Assembly: GCA_032622095.1 (NCBI GenBank)
Contig: CP136061.1
Location: 189,292,369-189,356,368 of the forward strand
Source of the DNA: Siphonodentalium dalli
Lineage: Eukaryota; Mollusca; Scaphopoda; Gadilida; Siphonodentaliidae
Reading direction: 5' to 3'
DNA length: 64,000 bases
The position numbers and the translations under genes were made by a program. Positions 35,202-45,379 of the stretch are shown here, piece after piece (position 1 is the stretch's first letter; every line of letters begins with the position of its first letter). The notes below the pieces were generated by a model that ran no database searches, was not told the DNA's origin, and worked only from the letters and a program-made list of their open reading frames with translations.

Positions 35202-36337
35202 ATGACAAACGGCTTATTGCAATTTTCTCAAAATAAAAATAAACTATTCACAAAAAAACTTTCTCATCCAACAAAAGAAAATATAGACAAATACAAAGCC
35301 TTTTGCAAAATATTCAACCAAGTGAAAAGAAAGTGCAAAAATGATTACTACAAATCAAGACTTAACGAAAGCAAAACAACATGAAGCGAACATGGACCAT
35401 TTTAAAAGACGCACTTAAAATGTCATCTTCTCCGCACAAACTTCCCAAAAATGTAAATTATCAAAATAAAACATATTCAGATCCGGCTGCAATTGCACAA
35501 TCATTCAACGAATACTTCGCCACAATAGGTCAGAATACTGCTGCCAAAGTTGAACAAATTCAGAACATATATCCCCTTAACTATATGAAAGAAAAAAATC
35601 AAAAAAAATTCTTTCTCTCCGAAACATCAACGGCTGAAATTGTATCAACATGTTCTAAGTTCTCCAATAAACAATGCGTCGATTTTTCAAACATATCTAT
35701 GAAGCTGATGAAACTTACTATAAACGAAACGGCCTACGCACTTACACACATCATAAACTTATCATTCAAAGAAGGAATAGTGCTGACGAAAATGAAAATT
35801 TCTAGAGTTGTTCCAATATATAAAAATAATGTGCGCGATAATATCGAAAACAATAGACCAATCAGCATCTTGCCAGCTTTCTCGAAAATTATTGAAAAAC
35901 TTAAGCATAAACGTCTAAATTCTTTCTTAACAAAATTTGATATACTACATAACAAACAATTTGGCTTCAGAGAAAATCACTCGACAACTCACCCCTTAAT
36001 TCATCTGTTAAATCATGTTGCTGAAAACAACAACAAAAAGAGAAGAGATTCGACTTTAGCAATTTTTATCGACTTGTCCAAAGCATTTGACACGATTAGC
36101 CATGAGATACTTCTCCAAAAACTTGACCGCTATGGCAATAGAGGAATTACAAAAACATGGTTCAAAAGCTATTTAATGGGGAGGCAACAATATGTTGAAA
36201 TCGAAAATAAAAAATCAAACTTACTCAATATCACCTGTGGTGTGCCTCAAGGATATATACTAGGACCCATTCTATTTCTTATATATGTCAATGATATGCC
36301 CAATAGCACAAGCTTAAATCTCCTCTTTTGCAGATGA
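35202..36337 (+). pseudogene. LINE linker and reverse transcriptase, motifs A and B
   Basis: Two overlapping frames. The first (to 35384) is a basic linker, and the second (from 35381) carries the RT fingers and palm. Visible landmarks are VPIYKN and NNRPISILPAFSKIIEKL (about 35810-35905), NKQFGFRENHSTTHPLI, motif A AIFIDLSKAFDTISHEIL (about 36058-36110, catalytic Asp in FID) and motif B GVPQGYILGPILFLIYVNDM (about 36239-36298). The frame breaks at about 36328, immediately before motif C, so FADD lies in the next frame. Confidence 0.9.
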
Positions 36338-37190
36338 CACGACTCTTCATATATCCGGCCACAACTATTGGAAAATTGAAAAGCAAGTTAATTCGGAATT
36401 GATCAAAATCCATCGTTGGTGTTGTAGCAACAAATTAGCAATTAATGCATCAAAAAGTAAATACATGTTATTACATCCCACTAGTAATGATTTCAAATGG
36501 AATAATCTTAAAATGAAATTGAACGACAAGCCCTTAACACGAGTAGGCAATGTGAGATCTGAACAATCTCTAAAATTCCTTGGTATTATAATTGATGAGA
36601 ATCTCACCTTTAAACATCACATATCTACGCTAAGTAAAAAAATATCCAACGCATTATATTCCATAAATAAGGTAAAGCGAATGCTACCCAAGAACTGCCT
36701 GAAAACACTATACTTCTCTTTGATCCACAGTCATCTCATCTATGGTTTGTCAATTTGGGGTCATGCCGATACAGAAGGCACTATCTTTAAACAACAGAAA
36801 ATGGCAATCAGAATAATATCCAATAAATCACATAGAAGTCACACAGAACCCATTTTTCTGCATGAACATATTTTGAAATTCCACGACTTATATCAACTAC
36901 AAGCTGCGACATTTATTTTTGACTGGAAAAGAGGAAATCTTCCCAAATCTTTCAATGAATCATTTGATTATACAACTGCTAATACCCGACAAGTAGGCAG
37001 TCTAAAAGCATCGACACCTAGAACTGCTTTTAGTTCTGTGTTACCAAAGCACACATTCCCTGACATATGGAATTCATTGGATAAAAATAACAAGAACATA
37101 ATCTTTCGAAATAGATTTAAAAATGTACTGACAAAATGTTACATATCGCGATACTCGTCACAAATTAAATGTAACAATTCATTTTGTTGA
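36325..37190 (+). pseudogene. LINE reverse transcriptase C-terminal part (motif C, thumb)
   Basis: In the shifted frame, FADDTTL at about 36327-36347 holds the catalytic Asp pair. It is followed by NKLAINASKSKYML, FLGIIIDENLTFKHHI, LYFSLIHSHLIYGLSIWG and a C-terminal helix-rich region with RQVGSLKASTPRTAFSSV and FPDIWNSL. It ends at TGA 37188-37190. This order is standard for the palm/thumb of APE-type LINEs. No RNase H domain follows. Confidence 0.9.
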
Positions 37191-37700
37191 GATTGCACAG
37201 ATACATAAACTGCACGACATGAGCCCCACCATTAAACTTGCTATTCAAAAAGCCTGGTATGTTCACCTTACATTTTGGCTGGAAGAACGCAAAATTAGTC
37301 TTTACAACTAGATGAGTACGAACAAAATGAAAAGAAACATTGAAAGACACTTGCTCTGTTCCTTTCTAAAGGAATAATACTTCAGCCAGACTCTGTACCT
37401 ATGAATAAGTAATACTAAGCCCAGTCCATGGTAAACCGTCATGTGTGCAATAAGATTGGATACACCATTCCGTTATTTCAAAATACCATTCCATTTCTCG
37501 TTGTCGTTTTATGACTTAAATTACAGCTATATATAGGGCGGCAGGAAGACGGCCCATTTTGGCCATGCCGCTCCTGTACAATATACCTATGTTCACTTTT
37601 GTATATTGTATTGTTACAAATATCTATATATTGTACAAATAAATACTACTACTACTACTATAGAAAAATTATATGACGTCATAATTCACCTGCATACGTA

Positions 37701-37818
37701 GATGGAGTTATCATTAAACCTTACATCTTTATGGTTATGTGGATGGAGTTATCATTAAACCTCACATCCTAACATTGGTTAAGTTATGTACATGGAGTTA
37801 TCATTAAACCTCACATCA
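37701..37818. repeat. Short tandem repeat, 3 copies
   Basis: ATGGAGTTATCATTAAACC(T/C) with CACATC occurs at 37702, 37743 and 37792, with spacers of 41-49 bp. Confidence 0.8.
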
Positions 37819-38084
37819 GTGTTGGGGATTTTGGACCTTGACTTGGGACCTTTGGTTTTTAACGCAACAAATGTGAGTACACCTTATACACAAATTTCTT
37901 ATGTAGCCAGAGTTTTTCTTGGATAAGATGAGTTTGAAGCCTGCTTACATTTCGAAATGTTGTCAGTTTTGTACGTCTGCAGCGGAACTCGGCATGTTGA
38001 AGCAAAAGTTACAAGAGATAAAATGTGTACGTAACAAGACTAAAATACAAATAAAAAAATAAATTGAGGGAGGGGTGGGCGATA

Positions 38085-38860
38085 CAGGGAACTAAGGGTT
38101 GACCGATATAAATTTGTAGAGCGATAACGACCAATGTTGACATATTATGCATCTCAACTCTACTGTTGCAACAAGGCTATAAAATAGGGGGGTGTCAGAA
38201 TCTTAGTTATCTCTATATAGTGCCAGAATAGTCATTTATGGACTTCTATAGTGGTACAATGCAAATTAGAATCAAATGATAAAAATATATATGTAACATA
38301 ACTATACCGATGAAAAGAAAAATAATAATTTAGGCCTGGATTAGATGTTGGGTTGGTTATATGGAGAAAAGGGGGTTCATACCAATGAACTGACATAAAT
38401 TAGTAGAGCGATAGCGATCAATGTTGCCATGTAATGCATCGCGACTGTACTGTAGCGGCAATGATATAAAATGGGGGGGGTCTCAAGTTAAGTCTATCTC
38501 TATAGATGGTACCAGAATTATATAGAAAGGAATAGCAATTTATATACGTATACGGTATACTATAGTAATACCATAGACATAAGTATAAGTATCACGTGAT
38601 AAAATATGTACGTAACATGATTATAGCAATGAAAAAAAAATTGGACTGGGATTAGAGGTTGTGTTGGTTATATGTGGATAATTGGATATGGGATTCATAC
38701 CGATGAAACGATATAAATTAGCAGAGCGATAAAGACCAATTTTGACACTTAGTCAGGCTATGTGGAGGAAATAGGGGTTGATACGATAGACCGAAATAAA
38801 TTTGTCGGGTGATAATGACCAATGTTGACGTATAAAGTAACGCGAATGTACTGTCACACA
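38085..38860. repeat. Degenerate tandem repeat, about 300-bp unit, 3 copies
   Basis: ATAAATTTGTAGAGCGATAACGACCAATGTTGAC and following blocks (TATTATGCATC, a CTACTGT element, TATAAAAT plus a G run, then TATCTCTATA and GG(T)ACCAGAAT) recur at about 38108, 38397 and 38716, with a fourth head at about 38800. The units are diverged. Confidence 0.7.
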
Positions 38861-39547
38861 ATTATCAGGTAGAACCTGTCAAATATGGACTCTGGTGCCA
38901 AATATGGAGCAGCTCAGAAAACACTTGCAGGGCCCTAAAAATGTATTTAACATGGGATTTGCCATTCAAATCGATTTATGTCGATAAAACTCTTATTTTT
39001 CAAAATTTTAAGCTGAGACTTGGTGTGTCACCGTGGAATACTTATATATTCCTAAAATGACAGGGTCCAGCACTTAATTATGTTTCAGATGGAAGAAATT
39101 GATTTTTTTCGATGATAAAAATCCAGCGTGGGCTCGACGCTGAAAATGTAAACAATCATTTTCTCAAGTGTCGTTTTGGTCAAAATATCGCTTTCTCGAC
39201 GGGGAAAACTGATCAGAATAATAGCTAAGATGCAGTTAGATAGAATTATCGGAAGAATCTGACCGATTAGGGTGCATTTTAAGAGAATCGAGTGGAGAAA
39301 TCTTTGTAACTTTTGCATCAAACACGCTTATTCGACCATCACTGTACTTGCAGACAAGCGCTGATTAATATTCATCATCATGACAAGATTTGCAGGCGTC
39401 AAACTCACCTTTTTGGAAGGTAAATCCAATAATTAGATCTATATATCAAAACAATCCTTCCTAAACACATTCCAAGTTATCCCACAAAGTTTTAATAGCT
39501 TAGAACACTGAAACAGTCGAAATGAATGAATTAACAGCAACCACCAA

Positions 39548-39725
39548 GTTGTTGTTGTCTGAATATTCCTCTGTTATATCGGAGAACCTTGTAGTTTCTG
39601 CTGGATTCTGCGCAGTGACCGCCCGGAAGTCACGTGTGAAATTCACAAATAAACGTACCCGGTGTTTTCTCTCATGGTATAGAAATATAGAAAAATTATA
39701 TGACGTCATAATTCACCTGCATTTA
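39548..39725. repeat. Dispersed repeat, copy 2
   Basis: The first 138 bp match 32398-32530. The rest (TATAGAAAAATTATATGACG-TCATAATTCACCTGCAT, 39685-39722) matches 37660-37697 immediately after the LINE tail. This suggests that the LINE inserted next to, or picked up, a copy of the same repeat. Confidence 0.8.
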
Positions 39726-39794
39726 GGTAAAAAGCACCCTTGGTGGTTGCTATAATCAGATCGACTTCACGAGCCCATTAACCATTTGAACCCC

Positions 39795-39875
39795 AGCGGC
39801 CGGAAAACCGGCCGCTGCGTGAACCTCCAAATACCCTAGCGGCCGATATACCGGCCGTTGAACCGGCCATTATAA
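39795..39875. repeat. GC-rich palindromes
   Basis: AGCGGCCGG-AAAA-CCGGCCGCT (39795-39816) is a perfect hairpin. GCGGCCGATATACCGGCCG and GAACCGGCC follow. This CpG-rich island of palindromes stands out in an AT-rich background. Confidence 0.8.
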
Positions 39876-40244
39876 CGACCGCCACGTGTTTATAGTTTAT
39901 AGCTAAGCGATTAAATAACAAATCGACGTCTAAACTCTAGTTATATATATCAAATATAAAAAGCCTGTTCAAATTATATTTATATGGTGAAGGGCCTCGA
40001 TCGCATATCAAGTTGATTTCTTCGCGCATGCGCAGAGCAGCGAAATGCGAAATAAATAGTTTATAGCGTACTTATGCACGACATACCCACTAATATATGT
40101 TTAAATGGCCCCACTGACATCGGCGGTGGTCAGGGTGTGTATATGGAATATCTACCCACTATAGTATCGGGTAGGAATATATGCGCATGCGCAGAACATA
40201 GGTTGTAAATGACAAAACATGCGTTTTAAGCGAAATGTGGTGTT

Positions 40245-40860
40245 ATATATAGGACATATAGCTGCATCATAATTGCAGTTTCTTGCTAATGCCGGGTAGT
40301 TGTCTGGTAACCGTTACTAAGGAGAGATTGGGTGGCAAAGTGTCCTTATATTTTAATGATCATAGAATGGTCCATGCATAACATACATATGTATGCACAG
40401 TTTCAAACAGGTGCCCCCATTGAACATATAAAGCATTATGCGACTAGATATTGTATAAATTAAGGGAACACTACCACTTAATGGTTTGTGCAGTGGTGTC
40501 ATCCGTTCATTTGTGGTACTTGATTAGCAACCGCTGCTACCTTAAATAATTAATTTCATTCGATCTCTCTTAAATTCTTGTCGGATATATCTCAAATTTC
40601 ACATTAGGGTATTATCGTCATCAAAAAACGCAATCACTGGCATTGAGTTATGACATACCATGCTATAATTGCCTTTTCCAGTCAATTCGGGGTAGTTGCC
40701 TAGCAACCGTTACCAAGACGCTGCCGCGTGGCAAAGTCTCCCAATTTTATAATGATCAGTGATCAATGGGGGGGGGGGACCTGTAAAGTTTCATACCTGT
40801 GTCACAAATTGAACATAACCAACATCATCCAACAAGACACTATAAAATTTAAAGGAAAAT
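40245..40860 (+). repeat. Two copies of an X-box-bearing dispersed repeat
   Basis: Blocks at about 40245-40450 and 40650-40860 share TAATTGC, GGGTAGTTG(C/T)CT(A/G)G(C/T)AACC, GGTGGCAAAGT, ATAATGATCA, a C/G-rich stretch and ATTGAACATA in the same order. A third, inverse copy begins at the window's right edge (63830-64000). The second copy contains the exact sequence GTTGCCTAGCAAC (40695-40707), which matches the RFX X-box consensus GTNRCC-N-RGYAAC. Confidence 0.8.
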
Positions 40861-40917
40861 CCCACGAGGAGCCCAGGGTCAGGGTGTCGGTCGTGGTTGG
40901 GCGTCAGTTTCAAAGGG

Positions 40918-41642
40918 TTAAAGTGATATTAAACACTCCAGTAGGGTGATCAAATAGAATAGACATGGTGCCTGAATACGAACTTGTAAACCAGTTTCAC
41001 GTACCCGAACAAGTGCATAATATGTCTTTAATCCTATAGCATTAAATATTATTGGGTGGGGTAAATTTTTGTTCTGGGAACCTGTGTCATTCGTATTGCA
41101 CATGCAGACATCATTTTTATTTTGAAAACGAATTAACAATGCTCTTTATAATATATCTGTATCGGTACAAGAGTTAGTCATTCTAATGTTTGCTGGACTG
41201 ACACAAATTCAAAACGTCCTAAAGCATCCCTATGAAAATCGACATCAGGCCATCAAAACTTCCAATTAAAGACATATTATGCACTTGTTCGGGTACGTAA
41301 AACTGGTAAGTTCGTATTCAGGCACCATGTCAACTGGGGGAATGTAGAATTCTACTGATATACCAGAAAATCTGAATCAAATTGAACGTACCACTCCAAA
41401 GAAAACATCGTCTGAATTACGCTCAAATGTAAATATTTACTTAGAGTTTCGGGACGCAACTATCGGCGATAAACTTACGAAAATGATTTCGCCATCGAGA
41501 GTCACTGCATTCCATTAATATATAAGAATGACGGTGTGTGTTGTCAATTTGGATAAAATATTTGTAAAATATAACTACTTTGAGGAAGATTATTCACCAT
41601 TTCTATTTGATCACCCTACTGGAGTGTTTAACATCACTTTAA
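40918..41642. mobile_element. TTAA-bounded MITE with nested hairpin
   Basis: TTAA at 40918-40921 and 41639-41642 flank inverted ends AGTGATATTAAACACTCCAG and CTGGAGTGTTTAACATCACT. The TIRs extend about 38 bp to ATCAAATAGAA, with one mismatch. An inner inverted repeat of about 70 bp (40962-41034 and 41265-41331, starting GACATGGTGCCTGAATACG) begins right after the left TIR but stops 270 bp before the right one. This shows an asymmetric interior or an internal insertion. The loop contains the GTATTATTGGGTGGGG motif shared with 17.8 kb. No coding sequence was seen. Confidence 0.82.
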
Positions 41643-42059
41643 GTATTATTGGTGGGGGTGGAGTCATTTTCATTTTCCTTGTGCCTATAGTGAGCTAAAA
41701 ATATATTGAAAACTTGACAATTTTGACTAATTTTGGTGTCAAAACGGACTGTGTGGAGAATAGGAAGAACAACGGCGTCATTGTTATATATAAACGATGT
41801 GCATGCAGTAAATGTTATTGGCGGAATCATTTCCTTAATATATTTATCAACCAATAAAAATTCGTCGCGAATAAAGGGCTAAACATGTGTTCATAGTTCG
41901 GCAGCTGTGCTCTCTAAAATGGCACGTTCGATGTGATTGGAATTGTTTATATCGTATAGTTGATAGCCACATTTTTCCAGTTGAGACAGTGTTTGGATAC
42001 TGGCTTATCGGTGTTATTCACTGAAAAAGTCCACAATATTTCTTTAATTGCTATACGAC
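41643..42059. other. Spacer, no gene recognised
   Basis: It begins with AGTATTATTGGTGGGGG, a relative of the 17.85-kb arm directly next to the TTAA of the preceding element. The rest is AT-rich without features. Confidence 0.4.
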
Positions 42060-42192
42060 TACAGTAAAGCCCTAAATAATCGACTCCTCAACCACAGCAG
42101 AATTATGGGTAACTTTTCAGGATTTAGTCGGAAATATGGCTTGTTGCCATTCATCGGAAAGCTCTCAGTCGATTATTTAGGGCATTACTGTA
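42060..42192. mobile_element. 133-bp MITE, TA target, pogo/Tigger-like ends
   Basis: TA-CAGTAAAGCCCTAAATAATC at the left pairs with GATTATTTAGGGCATTACTG-TA at the right (26-bp arms, one mismatch). TA duplication and CAGTA ends are typical of pogo/Tigger-like Tc1/mariner elements. It is non-coding. Confidence 0.8.
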
Positions 42193-42448
42193 CCGATTTC
42201 AGAATACAATTCAGTTATAGGCTGTCAATCAGTTCACAGCATGCAGTACTACAATAGCCTATCGCCGAATTAGCCATACATCTATAATACGATACGATAG
42301 TCGGAGGACAAACACAGTTCGGAGCAGGAAAGAGAGTGGACACCACTCACAATAAACTCATTTTGTTGTTGTTAAAGAATATAAGAAAAAATTATTAAAA
42401 TTGTAAAAAAAATGTTAAAAATAATAACAAATGATGAAAATTGTTAGG

Positions 42449-42515
42449 CCAATACATTCTCTTATATATGCGAGGCGACCTATGGTCGACTCGCATATAT
42501 AAGAGAATGCATTGG
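42449..42515. repeat. 26-bp inverted repeat (hairpin)
   Basis: CCAATACATTCTCTTATATA-TGCGAG and its complement (one mismatch) enclose a 15-base loop, GCGACCTATGGTCGA, that is itself partly palindromic. Confidence 0.8.
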
Positions 42516-43330
42516 CACAGGGTATATGGGTTGATACAAAAATCGGACTTGGCACTGAAAGGGTTAACGGAGAAGATGTTAATAAGAGTTCGGAGAATGT
42601 GATGTTGCATTATTCAAACGCTAGAAACCAGTCTCGTTCGGGGAAAATATCCAAGTAATACTTCATAAAATTAACTTATAATCTACATTTGATGCGTTCG
42701 GGATATCAATAGTGATTAAATTGTTTCAAAATTAGATACTTAAATGAACCAGGATCTGTTATATATTGCCATTACGACAAAATGAACCTGAATATGAGAA
42801 CTTGTGTAATTGAGGGTCTAGTAATTAGCACAAACTTCCACCACACACACATGTATATAGACATCCCAATATCGTAGTTTCGTCATGTAAATTTGTCGCT
42901 ATGACGAAAATTTCAGATCAGAGAATATGGCGAAGAAGGGTCTGAGTGTTCGTTGTCTTTACACATTTAGGCGATTTTACTTATAATGCTGTTTTGTTGG
43001 AACTTAAAATAGACGAGTATCGTGTTCTAAGCATGAGTTATCACAAAATGCGATAACGTGGTTGCAATTTTGCAAGATGTATTCCCGATTAGGCAATTGA
43101 TAACGCTAGTATAAATAGGATGATAAGGTTTTAACAATACTTGGTGAAAACATATTTAATTGCTGTGAATTGTGCAACGTGCCCCAGCGCGTCTTTGATA
43201 ATCGTTCTGAATAAATATTATTCATGCCATCACGCAATAAATCATACAAGTGGCGAGACATAAGTATCATACATTATTACATTTAGATAGACATGCTATG
43301 TTCATTTTTTATCAGTTTATAAATTATTGT
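42516..43330. other. AT-rich spacer, no gene recognised
   Basis: No repeat or coding signal could be supported. Confidence 0.4.
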
Positions 43331-43334
43331 CTTA

Positions 43335-43525
43335 TTATGAACTAGCTGAAACAGGCTCTATTCAGCGTCGGAGGAGCCTGCGGCCCTTCGCAAATGAGCA
43401 TGCGGCCCCTTTGCGCGTTAGGGGCTTGTGGCCCATGTGTGCGTTAGGGGCTTGTGGCCCATGGGTGCGATATGGGCTTGTGGCCCATGTATGCGTTAGG
43501 GGCTTGTGGCCCATGGGTGCGTTCC
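43335..43525. repeat. Dispersed repeat head plus 27-bp minisatellite
   Basis: The head CTAGCTGAAACAGGCTC-TATTCAGC is shared with 19435-19480. It is followed by four to five copies of GGGCTTGTGGCCCATGTGTG-CGTTAGG (27 bp). The unit contains the inverted pair GGGC...GCCC. The 84- and 80-codon frames here arise because 27 is divisible by three. Confidence 0.85.
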
Positions 43526-43737
43526 GCGTACATGGCAGGCATATCCTACTCTTATATAATATATTGATCACATTATTATGATACTTCAATATATTCTCGG
43601 GCAAATAGGTTCATATTGGACCTGGATATTGACACTATTGGTTCATATTGGTTCTGATATAAGCCCATAGTGGACTTATACCCATTATTCTCATTCCATA
43701 TTCATTCCCCAGTTGATGGTCGAGCGGGTATGACGTA

Positions 43738-44490
43738 TTGTCTACAGTGCATCTTATCGCTGTTCCCATTGACTGGTCTAAGTCGTTCGTGAGTCGTGTG
43801 GCCTTACCGTCGGGGACAGCTGCCCGAGCGAATTGGTGGGTTGTTTACTGGATTTGGCAGAGGATTATGCAGAAGATAAAGACTCATTCTCGTCGACGCA
43901 GGGACGCAGTACGAAGGGCCGAGTGGAGAAAGGCAGCTGTTGACCGGCCGGCTGCCCCTTCCCTCTCGGCTGCGACGAATGGCAGTCACCAGCCCTCTAC
44001 CACCGACGACGGCGGCAGGAGATCGGAGACAGCGGACCAGGGGAGACGCACATCACCAATGCCGTCATCGAGGCCAGCGGAGACAGGGACGCAGATTCCA
44101 CCCCGGACGTCCCTGCCGCAGACTTCGAGATAGAGTTGGATCAGTTACCACCTCGGACACCGGAATTTCATCTCAACCCGGTGTCCCCCATATCTAGCAG
44201 CAGCAACAACAACAGCACCACTACCACCAGCTCCGCTGTCTCAATGGCGGATGTGTGGGAAGCAGCAAGATCGACACAGCGGGAGATGGCTGAAGCAAAA
44301 GCAGCAATGGACATCCTCACCGAGAAGACTAATAAAATCAAGAAAGAGCGGCAGCCATTCTCGAGAAGACTAATACAAATCAAGAAAGAGCGGCAGCCAA
44401 TCTCCAAGAACAAAGCACCACACAGACTGAAGCTCGAACAAAGCAAAAAGCAAAGAAGTAAAAAAAACAAAAAACAAAAAGTCTAGATCA
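43738..44490 (+). pseudogene. GC-rich leader frame with coiled coil
   Basis: The first frame (from 43738) has a short hydrophobic patch (WWVVYWIW) then an Arg-rich stretch (SRRRRDAVRRAEWRKAA). After a frameshift near 44040 it reads through an acidic part (PDVPAADFEIELDQLPP), a Ser/Asn/Thr tract (SSSSNNNSTTTTSS) and VWEAARSTQREMAEAKAAMD. A second shift near 44350 restores a Lys/Glu/Ala coiled coil (ERAAAILEKTNTNQERAAAN) containing a tandem duplication of about 42 bp. CpG-rich codon use contrasts sharply with the surrounding AT-rich DNA. I do not recognise a family. Its position just upstream of the SGNH and RT modules suggests it is the N-terminal part of the element's protein, possibly nucleic-acid binding. 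Confidence 0.55.
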
Positions 44491-44737
44491 TCCTTCATTT
44501 TCACTGTTATGTATTTCATAATCCATAACCCAAAAATCATTCCCAAGTGGGTTGTAGGGAATGGGTGCCGCCCCTTCCAGATCTTCACTGGCTTCGACCA
44601 AAATCCCCAATAAACGATATCCATTATTCTGTTGGATGGCGCGGACCACAGTAAAAACACATATATAAAGAGCGTACGTTTGGTGCTGAAATAGGCATAT
44701 ATATATATTATTATTGTTTTATTAAATAAATAAAAAA

Positions 44738-44761
44738 CAAAACAAAACAAAACAAATACGC

Positions 44762-44803
<42 letters not shown>

Positions 44804-44828
44804 ACGTATTTGTTTTCTTTTGTTTATA
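44738..44828. repeat. (TA)n cruciform-type inverted repeat
   Basis: AAACAAAACAAATACG(C)TCAC, a (TA) run of about 35 bases, then GTGAACGTATTTGTTTTCTTTTG form an inverted repeat with nearly perfect arms. It lies between the coiled-coil and SGNH parts and probably belongs to a short insertion (about 44490-44830) that separated them. Confidence 0.8.
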
Positions 44829-44845
44829 TATAAACAGATCAAAAA

Positions 44846-45371
44846 CAGATCAAACACACTGTTGTTATTTTAGGCTCTTCTAATGTGTCCCGGATCGATG
44901 TCGATCCTCCCAAAAATGTTTGTATTGCTTCTTACCCAAGTGGCAATTTAGGTCATTTCGGCAACATCGCCCACAAACTGAAGTCGAAGCCAGAAAAGAC
45001 ACCTCGACACGTCATCATCAGCATTGGCATCAACAACAGAGGGGACTGGAAGACAGACAACGACAAAAGCAAAACAGCAGGCACCACAGCTAAGAACAGG
45101 TTAACCAACATGGTTTGTAATTTCCACAAACTTTTTCCTAATGCTGCACTTCATTTTCAGGAAATAAATATCTCTTCTAGTCTAAATTCTAGGAACCAGG
45201 AAGTTCTGCGTGCCATTAACAGCTAAGCTCGTCACACACAGAACCTCAAGGTCATACAGGCAATACCCCCCGCGACTTTCATGTGGAGAATGACAACATC
45301 CACTGGACATCACAGACGGCGGCGAAAATCTACCACGGCTGGACCAACATCTTTAAAGGTCATTTAAACTA
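44846..45371 (+). pseudogene. SGNH/GDSL-hydrolase-like domain upstream of the Penelope RT
   Basis: The frame opens with HTVVILGSSNVSRID, resembling SGNH block I (hydrophobic strand then G-x-S-N). It continues with SYPSGNLGHF, RHVIISIGINNRGDW (block III position with Asn), FPNAALHFQEINISSSLN and, after one stop (about 45224) and one frameshift (about 45275), the block-V-like DNIHWTSQTAAKIYHGW with the Asp-x-x-His pair. At about 170 codons it is a normal SGNH length. Such domains occur in other retroelements (the esterase-like ORF1 of some CR1 LINEs). I do not recall them as standard in Penelope-like elements. The next module begins about 20 bases later on the same strand, which argues for a common element. 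Activity is unlikely given the lesions. Confidence 0.6.
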
Positions 45372-45379
45372 ATCTCTCA

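Larger units (their letters stand above)
34090..37665 (+). mobile_element. LINE copy 2, near full length, with (CTA)n tail (CR1/Jockey-like group)
   Basis: The element contains an APE-type endonuclease, a reverse transcriptase, a 3' untranslated part of about 450 bp and a short (CTA)n tail ending near 37660. The microsatellite tail and APE/RT layout suit the CR1/L2/Jockey/Rex1 assemblage; I cannot place it to clade without alignment. The 5' boundary is estimated from where the open frame begins. No target duplication is evident. Two in-frame stops and about three frameshifts make it inactive, but it is far better preserved than the copy at 24.7 kb. Confidence 0.85.

Noticed and set aside
42060-42192. 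tRNA or small structured RNA
   Set aside because: The arms and flanking TA fit a pogo-like MITE; there is no cloverleaf or A/B box.
43335-43604. 84/80-codon frames rich in Gly, Trp and Pro
   Set aside because: They arise from a 27-bp minisatellite and are not supported as genes.
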